Source: Psychrilyobacter sp. (GTDB lineage: Bacteria > Fusobacteriota > Fusobacteriia > Fusobacteriales > Fusobacteriaceae). From it: a stretch of 10,413 bases of DNA. Below the pieces are notes generated by a model that was not told the origin of the DNA, did no database searches, and was given only the letters and a program-made list of their open reading frames with translations. The translations under genes were made by a program, and so were the position numbers. Numbering within the stretch: position 1 is the first letter of the stretch; each line of letters begins with the position of its first letter. This document shows, in pieces, positions 4,599 through 10,413 of this stretch. The DNA lies in the NCBI GenBank assembly GCA_030621995.1, contig JAUXGP010000036.1, forward strand, positions 1-10,413. The letters are read 5' to 3'.

Positions 4599-6356
4599 AT
4601 GAAATTAATAAATGTTATCATAGATGGTAAATCAATAGCAGTTCCCAAGGAAGCGACGATTCTTTCTGCTGCTGAATCATTAGGAATTTATATTCCTACA
4701 TTATGTCATTTACAGATGGGGGAAGACGATTATAAAAATGATTGTGCATCATGTAGAATATGTGTTGTAGAGGTAGAGGGAAGAAGAAACTTAGCTCCTT
4801 CTTGTGCTACTCCAGTCCATGAAGGAATGGTAGTGAAAACCAATACAATGAATGTAATGCAGAAAAGAAGAACTATAATGGAACTTCTGTTATCGGATCA
4901 CCCTAAGGACTGTTTGTCATGTTCTAAAAACGGGGAGTGTGAACTTCAAGATCTAGCCGTTCAATTAGGTGTAAGAGAGGTAAGATTTGAAGGGGAGATG
5001 TCTACATATAGACCTGACTACTCACCCTCTATCATAAGGGATATGGATAAGTGTATCATGTGTAGAAGATGTGAAACTATGTGTAATGTAGTGCAGACTG
5101 TAGGAGCTTTATCGGGAGTTAATAGAGGATTCGAATCGGTAGTTGCCACGGCATTTGAAAAAAACTTAGAAGACAGTGTGTGTACTTACTGTGGTCAATG
5201 TGTGGCAGTATGTCCGGTAGGAGCACTGCATGAAAATGATCATACTTGGAAGTTGGTAAAAGACCTGGCTGATCCTAAGAAAAAAGTAATAGTTCAAGTC
5301 GCTCCAGCTGTAAGAGTAGCTTTAGGGGAAGAATTTGGAGAGGAACCGGGAACAAATGTAACCAATAAGATGATAACAGGATTGAGGAATTTAGGTTTTG
5401 ATCAAGTATTCGATACTAACTGGGCTGCTGACCTTACAATAATGGAAGAGGCATCGGAATTAAAAGATAGATTGGAAAGATTCCTGGCAGGAGATAAGAC
5501 TGTGAAATTACCGTTATTGACTTCTTGCTGCCCGGCATGGGTAAAATTCTTTGAGCATAATTATCCGGATATGTTAGATGTACCATCTTCAGCTAAGTCA
5601 CCTCAACAAATGTTTGGTGCAGTAGCTAAAGGAATTTGGGCTAAAGAAGAAGGAATTAAGAGAGAAGATCTTATTGTAGTTTCTGTAATGCCTTGTCTGG
5701 CTAAAAAATATGAATCTTCTAGAGATGAATTTAAAGTGGATGGGAATCCAGATGTGGATTATTCTATCTCAACCAGAGAACTGGCTAAATTATTGAAGCA
5801 GGCTAATATTGATCTTATGAGTTTAGAAGATTCAGAGTATGATAATCCGTTAGGAGAGTCATCTGGAGCAGCGGATATTTTTGGTAGAACTGGTGGGGTA
5901 ATAGAAGCCGCTACTAGAACTGCATATGAATGGATGACTGGTGAAACATTGGAAAGTGTTGACTTTGAAGCACTAAGAGGATTTGACGGATTTACATCTG
6001 CTACTGTAAAAGTAGGAGACTTTGACCTGAAAATAGGAATAGCTCATGGTCTGGGAGAAGCCAGAAAGATGTTGGATAAGATAAGGGCAGGAGAAGCTGA
6101 TTATCATGCTATTGAAATAATGGCGTGTAAAGGTGGATGTGTCGGTGGAGGAGGACAACCTTACCATCATGGAGACTTTAGTGTAGTTACTAGAAGAGCA
6201 GAAGGAATACAAAATATAGATGACAATAAGGCTATGAGAAAATCTCATGAGAATAAATATATACAAGATCTTTATGAGAAACATTTAGGTAAACCAATGA
6301 GTCATAAAGCTCATAAATTGCTGCATACTAAATATTTCCCAAAACATAAGATATAG
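4599..6356 (+). CDS. hydA: Bifurcating [FeFe] hydrogenase subunit alpha, catalytic HydA
   Basis: Encodes 585 aa from ATG 4599. An in-frame GTG at 4584 would overlap the ribosome-binding bases, and the family normally begins as MK-hydrophobic-IDGK, so the ATG is preferred. Domains: plant-type [2Fe-2S] (C36, C52, C55, C69); a His-ligated [4Fe-4S] site (H101, C105, C108, C114); two ferredoxin clusters (C152/C155/C158/C162 and C195/C198/C201/C205); the H-cluster domain with TSCCPAW (308-314), MPCLAKK (364-370) and MACKGGCVGGGGQP (508-521), giving ligands C310, C366, C510 and C514 plus the proton-relay cysteine C311; and the C-terminal small-subunit region (about 535-580). All catalytic residues are present, so it should make or consume H2 once matured by HydE, HydF and HydG, which are not in this window. 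With HydB and HydC it is a group A3 NADH/ferredoxin-linked hydrogenase. The ribosome site (GGAG, 4581-4584) is 14 nt from the ATG, longer than usual. Confidence 0.96.
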   Translation: MKLINVIIDGKSIAVPKEATILSAAESLGIYIPTLCHLQMGEDDYKNDCASCRICVVEVEGRRNLAPSCATPVHEGMVVKTNTMNVMQKRRTIMELLLSDHPKDCLSCSKNGECELQDLAVQLGVREVRFEGEMSTYRPDYSPSIIRDMDKCIMCRRCETMCNVVQTVGALSGVNRGFESVVATAFEKNLEDSVCTYCGQCVAVCPVGALHENDHTWKLVKDLADPKKKVIVQVAPAVRVALGEEFGEEPGTNVTNKMITGLRNLGFDQVFDTNWAADLTIMEEASELKDRLERFLAGDKTVKLPLLTSCCPAWVKFFEHNYPDMLDVPSSAKSPQQMFGAVAKGIWAKEEGIKREDLIVVSVMPCLAKKYESSRDEFKVDGNPDVDYSISTRELAKLLKQANIDLMSLEDSEYDNPLGESSGAADIFGRTGGVIEAATRTAYEWMTGETLESVDFEALRGFDGFTSATVKVGDFDLKIGIAHGLGEARKMLDKIRAGEADYHAIEIMACKGGCVGGGGQPYHHGDFSVVTRRAEGIQNIDDNKAMRKSHENKYIQDLYEKHLGKPMSHKAHKLLHTKYFPKHKI

Positions 6357-6398
6357 TCGATTTTATTTTTTAAAAGCTGAAAACTAAGAAAAATATAG

Positions 6399-6437
6399 AA
6401 GGGAGTTTGATTACCTGTGGTAATTGAACTCCTTTTT
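6399..6437 (+). terminator. Rho-independent terminator of the hyd operon
   Basis: A 17-bp stem pairs 6399-6415 with 6419-6435, with three G-U wobbles and a TGT loop, and ends in TTTTT (6433-6437). It lies 42 nt after the hydA stop codon and separates the hyd operon from glmU. Confidence 0.94.
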
Positions 6438-6464
6438 ATCAAATGTAAAGCCTGCCTTTAAAAA

Positions 6465-6493
6465 TTGAAAAAACTTAACAATTATGCTATACT
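6465..6493 (+). promoter_or_regulatory. Promoter of the glmU-prs operon
   Basis: TTGAAA (6465-6470), a 17-nt spacer and TATACT (6488-6493), with the extended -10 dinucleotide TG at 6485-6486. The -35 box coincides with the TTG that would otherwise open a longer glmU frame, which shows that the upstream 20 codons are promoter DNA. Confidence 0.8.
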
Positions 6494-6524
6494 TTTAGGT
6501 AATAAATCAAGGGGTGGTGGAGAG

Positions 6525-7874
6525 ATGAAATTGATTTCACTTATATTAGCAGCAGGAAAAGGTACTAGGATGAAATCCGATCTGCCAAAGGTTGTACACA
6601 AAGTAAATGGTGTACCAATGGTAAAAAAAATAATGAATATTTTAGATAGATTGGGAGTAGAAAAAAATATCCTGGTCTTAGGACATAAAAAAGAAGTGGT
6701 ATTAGAGGCAATAGGAGAAAAAAATACCTATGTAGTGCAGGAGGAACAACTTGGAACAGGTCATGCAGTGATGATGGCTAAGGAAGAGTTAGAAGATTAC
6801 GATGGAAATATCCTGGTAGTCTGTGGTGATACCCCACTATTAAAAGCAGAAACTTTGGAAAAATTATATGAGAAACATCTGGCTACTAAAGCAACGACAA
6901 CTATCTTAACATCTATCTATGAGGATCCATTCGGGTATGGAAGGATAGTAAAAAAAGATGGACTGGTAAAAGCAATTGTTGAACAAAAAGAGGCGGACTT
7001 TGAAATACAGGCAATAAAAGAAGTTAATGCAGGTGTATATGTGTTTAACAGTAAAAAATTATTTACAGCACTGTCTAGGATGGATAACAACAATGCCCAG
7101 GGAGAATACTACCTGACCGATGTAATCAAGATTCAGGTAGAAGAAAATGAAGTGGTAGAGAGTTTTATATTAGAGGACAATATAGAAATTTTAGGAGTAA
7201 ATTCTAAAGTACAGCTGTCACAGGCAGAAGAGGTACTCCGAATAAGAAAAAATATAGAATTGATGGAGGAAGGAGCAATCCTGATAGATCCATCTTCGAC
7301 ATATATAGAGGAAAGTGTCAAAATTGGCAGGGATACAGTGATCTATCCAAATGCAGTTATTTGTGGGGATACTGTTATCGGGGAAAATAACGAAATCTTG
7401 GGGAATACCAGGATAATAGATTCCAAGATAGGGAACGATATCAGGATAGAATCTTCGGTAATAGAGGAATCAATCATAGAGGATAGAGTTACCATAGGAC
7501 CTTTTGCACACATAAGACCTAAAACACACCTGAAGGAAGAGGTGCATATAGGGAACTTTGTAGAAACTAAAAAAACTACCCTGGAAAAGGGAGTAAAAGC
7601 CGGACATCTAACTTATTTGGGAGATGCTGAAATAGGTGAATACACCAATATAGGAGCAGGAACGATAACTTGTAACTATGACGGTGTTAATAAACATAAA
7701 ACAGTAATGGGGAAGAATGTATTTGTTGGAAGTGATACAAAATTAGTGGCACCTATCAATATAGGAGATTCAGCGGTAATAGGAGCCGGGTCTGTAATTA
7801 CTAAGAATGTACCTGCTAGAGCATTAGCAGTGGCTAGAGGAAAGCAGTTTATTAAGAAGGAGTGGACTAAATAA
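6525..7874 (+). CDS. glmU: Bifunctional GlmU: GlcNAc-1-P uridyltransferase / glucosamine-1-P acetyltransferase
   Basis: Encodes 449 aa from ATG 6525, matching the normal GlmU length of about 450-456. It acetylates glucosamine-1-phosphate with acetyl-CoA and then couples the product to UTP, giving UDP-GlcNAc for peptidoglycan and other cell-envelope glycans. The N-terminal pyrophosphorylase domain (1-about 225) shows [16 protein letters not shown] (8-23), QLGTGHA (75-81), GDTP (101-104) and GYGR (137-140). The C-terminal left-handed beta-helix acetyltransferase domain (about 250-449) consists of hexapeptide repeats and holds the catalytic-type His361 in [14 protein letters not shown] 20-codon longer frame from TTG 6465 is rejected because it contains the promoter. 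The ribosome site is GGGGTGG/GGAG just before the ATG. It is followed after 2 nt by prs, the same glmU-prs pairing as in Bacillus. Confidence 0.96.
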   Translation: MKLISLILAAGKGTRMKSDLPKVVHKVNGVPMVKKIMNILDRLGVEKNILVLGHKKEVVLEAIGEKNTYVVQEEQLGTGHAVMMAKEELEDYDGNILVVCGDTPLLKAETLEKLYEKHLATKATTTILTSIYEDPFGYGRIVKKDGLVKAIVEQKEADFEIQAIKEVNAGVYVFNSKKLFTALSRMDNNNAQGEYYLTDVIKIQVEENEVVESFILEDNIEILGVNSKVQLSQAEEVLRIRKNIELMEEGAILIDPSSTYIEESVKIGRDTVIYPNAVICGDTVIGENNEILGNTRIIDSKIGNDIRIESSVIEESIIEDRVTIGPFAHIRPKTHLKEEVHIGNFVETKKTTLEKGVKAGHLTYLGDAEIGEYTNIGAGTITCNYDGVNKHKTVMGKNVFVGSDTKLVAPINIGDSAVIGAGSVITKNVPARALAVARGKQFIKKEWTK

Positions 7875-7876
7875 CC

Positions 7877-8836
7877 ATGATTAAAAATGCCAAGAACGTA
7901 AAGATTTTCACTGGGACATCAAATGTTAGTTTAGCAAACAAAATTGTAAAACATTTAGGAGTATCAATAGGTCAATCGGAAGTACTTAGATTTGCAGATG
8001 GAGAAGTTCTTACTAAAATTAAGGAACCAGTTAGAGGTTGTCATGTATTTATAATTCAACCAACAACAGAGCCGGTAAATGAGAGCATAATGGAATTATT
8101 AATATTTATCGACGCATTAAAAAGAGCCTCAGCTAAAGAAATCACTGTAGTTATGCCATATTATGGATATGCTAGACAGGATAGAAAAGCCAGCCCAAGA
8201 GAGCCTATTACATCTAAGTTGGTGGCTAACTTACTGACAACAGCGGGAGCTACAAGAATAATGACTATGGATTTGCATGCCAATCAAATCCAAGGGTTCT
8301 TTGATATTCCAGTAGACCACTTTAAGGCATTACCTATCTTAGCTAAAAACTTTATAGAGCATGGATTAATGGGAGATGAAGTAGTAGTAGTATCTCCAGA
8401 TATCGGTGGAGTAAAAAGAGCCAGAGAATTAGCTAAATGGTTGGATTGTAAGATCGCAATCATAGACAAGAGAAGACCAAAACCTAATATGTCAGAGATC
8501 ATGAATATAATAGGAGAGGTAGAGGGGAAAACAGCTATCTTTATAGATGATATGATAGATACAGCTGGAACTATTACTAATGGAGCACAAGCTATTATGG
8601 ATATGGGAGCGATAGCTTCATATGCATGTTGTACTCATGCAGTATTCTCAGGACCTGCAATGGAAAGATTGGAAGCGTCACCGCTGAAGAAGATCATAAT
8701 CACAGATACTATCGAGATACCTGAAGAGAAAAAAATATCTAAAGTTAAAATCTTATCTGTAGATAAATTATTTGCCGAAGGAATTAGAAGGGTAATTGAA
8801 AATAGATCAATCAGTGAATTATTTGAAATAAATTAA
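7877..8836 (+). CDS. prs: Ribose-phosphate pyrophosphokinase (PRPP synthase)
   Basis: Encodes 319 aa, typical of class I PRPP synthases (about 315). It transfers pyrophosphate from ATP to ribose-5-phosphate, making PRPP for nucleotides, His, Trp and NAD. Motifs: [20 protein letters not shown] (95-114), [11 protein letters not shown] (132-142) with the metal-binding His134, the flexible catalytic loop DKRRPKPN (197-204), and the PRPP-binding loop DDMIDTAGT (224-232). All are intact. The start lies 2 nt after the glmU stop codon. Its ribosome site is AAGGAG inside the glmU 3' end (7857-7862), 14 nt upstream, so translational coupling with glmU is likely. A terminator follows directly. Confidence 0.97.
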   Translation: MIKNAKNVKIFTGTSNVSLANKIVKHLGVSIGQSEVLRFADGEVLTKIKEPVRGCHVFIIQPTTEPVNESIMELLIFIDALKRASAKEITVVMPYYGYARQDRKASPREPITSKLVANLLTTAGATRIMTMDLHANQIQGFFDIPVDHFKALPILAKNFIEHGLMGDEVVVVSPDIGGVKRARELAKWLDCKIAIIDKRRPKPNMSEIMNIIGEVEGKTAIFIDDMIDTAGTITNGAQAIMDMGAIASYACCTHAVFSGPAMERLEASPLKKIIITDTIEIPEEKKISKVKILSVDKLFAEGIRRVIENRSISELFEIN

Positions 8837-8847
8837 ATTATATAATT

Positions 8848-8875
8848 GGAAGTCCCATGGGCTTCCTTTTTTTTT
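8848..8875 (+). terminator. Rho-independent terminator of glmU-prs
   Basis: GGAAG-T-CC (8848-8855) pairs with GGCTTCC (8860-8866), with T8853 bulged and loop CATG. It is followed by nine T (8867-8875). The stem starts 12 nt after the prs stop codon. Confidence 0.9.
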
Positions 8876-8881
8876 CCTATC

Positions 8882-8910
8882 TTGAGGAAATTGGTGAAAT
8901 ATGATAAAAT
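8882..8910 (+). promoter_or_regulatory. Probable promoter of the tsaC unit
   Basis: TTGAGG (8882-8887), a 17-nt spacer and TAAAAT (8905-8910) lie between the prs terminator and the tsaC start. Both boxes deviate from consensus by one or two bases, but spacing and position fit. Confidence 0.6.
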
Positions 8911-8942
8911 ATTAAATAAATGTCATAAAAAAAGAGGTAGTT

Positions 8943-9575
8943 ATGAAAAAGTTATTTGAAAACAGTAATTTAAATTATGAGAAAATTTCAAATATGGTAG
9001 CTAATGGAGCTCTAATAATTTATCCCACCGATACAGTGTATGGATTGGGAGCAAGTATTGATGTGAAAAAATCATTGGACAAGATCTATGAAGTAAAGGA
9101 AAGAGATGAAAAATCTCCCTTGATAGCTCTTTTGAGTGATGAAAAATATGTAGAAAAAGTTGCTCTAATAAATGAGCTGAATAGAAAAAAAATAGAAATA
9201 TTAATAAAAACTTTTTGGCCCGGCGGGCTCACAATAATTTTGGATAAGAAGAGGATAATACCTCCTAATATGGTATCTAACGGCAGCAGTGTAGGGGTAA
9301 GGATCCCAAACCATAAAATTTCCATAAAAATTATAGAAACCTGTGGCGGTATACTAGCTACCACAAGTGCCAATATATCAGGGGAACCCAGCCCCAGATC
9401 ATATGATGAACTCAGTGAAAAGATCAAATCCAGGGTAGAGATAGTGATAGATGATAACGAAACACCTAAAGGGGTAGAGTCAACTATAATCGATATGAGA
9501 GGTATTCCCAAGATATTACGGGAGGGTCACATCACACGAATAGATATAGAAAAAATAATCGGGAAAGTGGAATAA
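8943..9575 (+). CDS. tsaC: Threonylcarbamoyl-AMP synthase, YrdC/Sua5 family
   Basis: Encodes 210 aa consisting of one YrdC domain, the short TsaC form without the extra C-terminal Sua5 domain (full Sua5/YwlC is about 340). It makes threonylcarbamoyl-AMP from Thr, bicarbonate and ATP, which TsaB-TsaD-TsaE transfer to A37 of ANN-decoding tRNAs (t6A). Motifs: YPTDTVYGLG (27-36), KERDEKSP (52-59), WPGGLTIIL (92-100), VGVRIPNH (117-124), TSANISGEPSP (141-151) and GVESTIID (177-184), all expected for the nucleotide, Thr and bicarbonate sites. The ATG follows AGAGGT (8932-8937). It is the first gene of a probable two-gene unit with the Met-rich protein 10 nt downstream. Confidence 0.93.
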   Translation: MKKLFENSNLNYEKISNMVANGALIIYPTDTVYGLGASIDVKKSLDKIYEVKERDEKSPLIALLSDEKYVEKVALINELNRKKIEILIKTFWPGGLTIILDKKRIIPPNMVSNGSSVGVRIPNHKISIKIIETCGGILATTSANISGEPSPRSYDELSEKIKSRVEIVIDDNETPKGVESTIIDMRGIPKILREGHITRIDIEKIIGKVE

Positions 9576-9585
9576 TGGAGGGAAT

Positions 9586-10005
9586 ATGAAGGGGCAAAAT
9601 ATGAATGGAATGCAAATGAAAAATATGTCAGGTATGATGGGTATCCAAAATGCTATGCAGAGAATAGGAAAAGGAAAGAGAAAGTATACTGTGAAGATCT
9701 CTAAACATAATAAGAAGTTTTTAGGTAAATTTGTAGAGGAGATCCAAAAACAAATGGGTTCTGAAAATAACCCTCAAATGAAAGGTGTTTTAGACTTCCT
9801 GACATACTTAAAAGCTGAATGTAGTAAGAAAACTGTAACTGAAATCAAGATGAGTTTTGATGAATTGGAATTTTTAAAGAAGATGGTAGTGGACTCTGTT
9901 AAAGGTATGGAAGGTATGACCTATAAATGGTATCAAATTATCAACAAATTAATGGTGAAAACCATGATTAAATCTAATAGAAGTTTATTGGAGGAGTTAA
10001 AATAA
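9586..10005 (+). CDS. Unrecognised basic protein with Met-rich N-terminus
   Basis: Encodes 139 aa that I do not recognise. The first 24 residues contain eight Met with Gly, Asn and Gln (Met at 1, 6, 9, 11, 14, 17, 18 and 24). A Lys/Arg-rich stretch follows (about 26-50), then a mostly helical body with alternating hydrophobic and charged residues (about 48-139). It contains one Cys, no signal peptide and no clear membrane segment, so it is probably cytoplasmic. Two in-frame starts are possible: ATG 9586 behind GGAGG (9577-9581), only 4 nt away, and ATG 9601 behind AAGGGG (9589-9594), 6 nt away. The second would shorten it by 5 residues. It begins 10 nt after tsaC and ends 16 nt before a terminator, so it is probably co-transcribed with tsaC. 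Coding quality looks real: codon use resembles that of its neighbours. The function is unknown. Confidence 0.75.
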   Translation: MKGQNMNGMQMKNMSGMMGIQNAMQRIGKGKRKYTVKISKHNKKFLGKFVEEIQKQMGSENNPQMKGVLDFLTYLKAECSKKTVTEIKMSFDELEFLKKMVVDSVKGMEGMTYKWYQIINKLMVKTMIKSNRSLLEELK

Positions 10006-10020
10006 TAAAATACTATTATA

Positions 10021-10062
10021 GTAAGGGGTAATTGAGGCGACTTAATTACTCCTTATTTTTTT
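10021..10062 (+). terminator. Rho-independent terminator after the Met-rich protein gene
   Basis: A 15-bp stem pairs 10022-10036 with 10041-10055, with two G-U wobbles and a GCGA tetraloop of the GNRA type. Seven T (10056-10062) follow. Confidence 0.94.
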
Positions 10063-10081
10063 ATGTTATGAAAAGATCTTG

Positions 10082-10096
10082 TGCTATACTTATAAT
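10082..10096 (+). promoter_or_regulatory. Probable yvcK promoter (extended -10)
   Basis: TGCTATACT (10082-10090) is an extended -10 element identical to that of the glmU promoter, directly followed by a second possible -10, TATAAT (10091-10096). No good -35 box is visible; ATGAAA (10068-10073) is 17 nt before the second -10. Which box is used cannot be decided from sequence. Confidence 0.55.
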
Positions 10097-10122
10097 GAGT
10101 AAAGTAAAAAAAGAGGTGACTT

Positions 10123-10413
10123 ATGGAGAATAAACCAAAGATAGTGGTACTGGGTGGTGGAACCGGTCTCTCTAATTTGTTGAGAGGGTTAAAGTATTTT
10201 CCCTTGGATATAACTGCGATAGTTACAGTGGCAGATGACGGAGGATCTTCAGGGAGACTTAGGACAGAATTTAATATACCGGCACCAGGTGATATAAGAA
10301 ATGTTATGATAGCGCTGAGTGAATTTGAAAGTAAAGGAGAGGAGCTCCTAAATTATAGATTTGGCGGAACCAGTGATCTGGCCGGCCATCCAATAGGTAA
10401 TCTTATGCTGACA
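10123..10413 (+). CDS. yvcK: YvcK/CofD-like protein, 5' part (runs off window)
   Basis: The frame opens at ATG 10123 and is unbroken for 97 codons to the right edge; the full protein is usually about 310-330 aa. The N-terminus matches the YvcK (gluconeogenesis factor, 2-phospho-L-lactate transferase-like) family: [16 protein letters not shown] (8-23), [14 protein letters not shown] (34-47), PAPGDIRN (53-60) and GHPIGN (88-93). In Bacillus YvcK binds UDP-GlcNAc and is needed for correct cell-wall synthesis on gluconeogenic carbon. It is usually next to rapZ and whiA, and those could follow outside the window. The ribosome site GAGGTGA (10113-10119) is just upstream. The presence of glmU, which makes UDP-GlcNAc, 2.2 kb away is suggestive but proves nothing. 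Confidence 0.93.
   Translation, partial: MENKPKIVVLGGGTGLSNLLRGLKYFPLDITAIVTVADDGGSSGRLRTEFNIPAPGDIRNVMIALSEFESKGEELLNYRFGGTSDLAGHPIGNLMLT

Noticed and set aside
9086..9511. Minus-strand open frame of 141 codons opposite tsaC
   Set aside because: The + strand frame is a clear YrdC-domain enzyme; the antisense product is a low-complexity Ile/Ser/Leu-rich shadow. The shorter minus-strand frames at 5973-6284, 7133-7321 and 8284-8502 are rejected on the same grounds.
1..10413. CRISPR array, insertion sequence, prophage, toxin-antitoxin or other defence module
   Set aside because: No regularly spaced direct repeats, transposase, integrase or paired small toxin/antitoxin genes are visible; composition is uniform and the genes are metabolic or housekeeping.

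Overview
This AT-rich window most resembles a chromosomal segment of an anaerobic member of the Fusobacteriota (Ilyobacter/Propionigenium/Psychrilyobacter-like). That is an inference from base composition, codon use, strong AGGAGG ribosome sites, the trimeric bifurcating [FeFe]-hydrogenase operon and the glmU-prs and yvcK neighbourhood; no species can be named. All recognised genes are on the + strand.

Layout. 1-442 is the tail of a ribosomal RNA operon: a 5S rRNA cut by the window edge, tRNA-Asn(GUU), a second complete 5S rRNA, tRNA-Ala(UGC) and a terminator. Seven bases later a perfect consensus promoter (TTGACA-17-TATAAT) drives, through a leader of about 155 nt, a small membrane-anchored J-domain protein (641-1171) with its own terminator. 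About 600 bp without a convincing gene follow. They end in a promoter and a 19-nt palindrome in front of the hydrogenase operon (1819-6356), which has a strong terminator at 6399-6437. Next come glmU-prs (6525-8836), tsaC plus an unrecognised Met-rich protein gene (8943-10005), and the first 97 codons of yvcK (10123 to the edge). Each unit has its own promoter and terminator.

How the genes work together. HydC, HydB and HydA form the cytoplasmic electron-bifurcating/confurcating hydrogenase that couples NADH and reduced ferredoxin to H2. All expected Fe-S and H-cluster cysteines are present. Between hydC and hydB lies a hydD-like small gene whose product has the thioredoxin-like ferredoxin fold of the HydB N-terminus but has lost the cluster cysteines, and whose reading frame contains an in-frame TGA at codon 28. 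GlmU and Prs supply UDP-GlcNAc and PRPP, TsaC makes the threonylcarbamoyl-AMP used for tRNA t6A, and YvcK links to cell-wall and carbon metabolism, so the right half is housekeeping.

The points most worth checking are the TGA-interrupted, cysteine-free HydD-like gene, the palindrome in the hyd leader, the duplicated 5S genes with a compensatory base-pair change, competing hairpins in front of hydA, and the Met-rich unknown protein. I found no CRISPR array, insertion sequence, prophage or clearly new multigene system.
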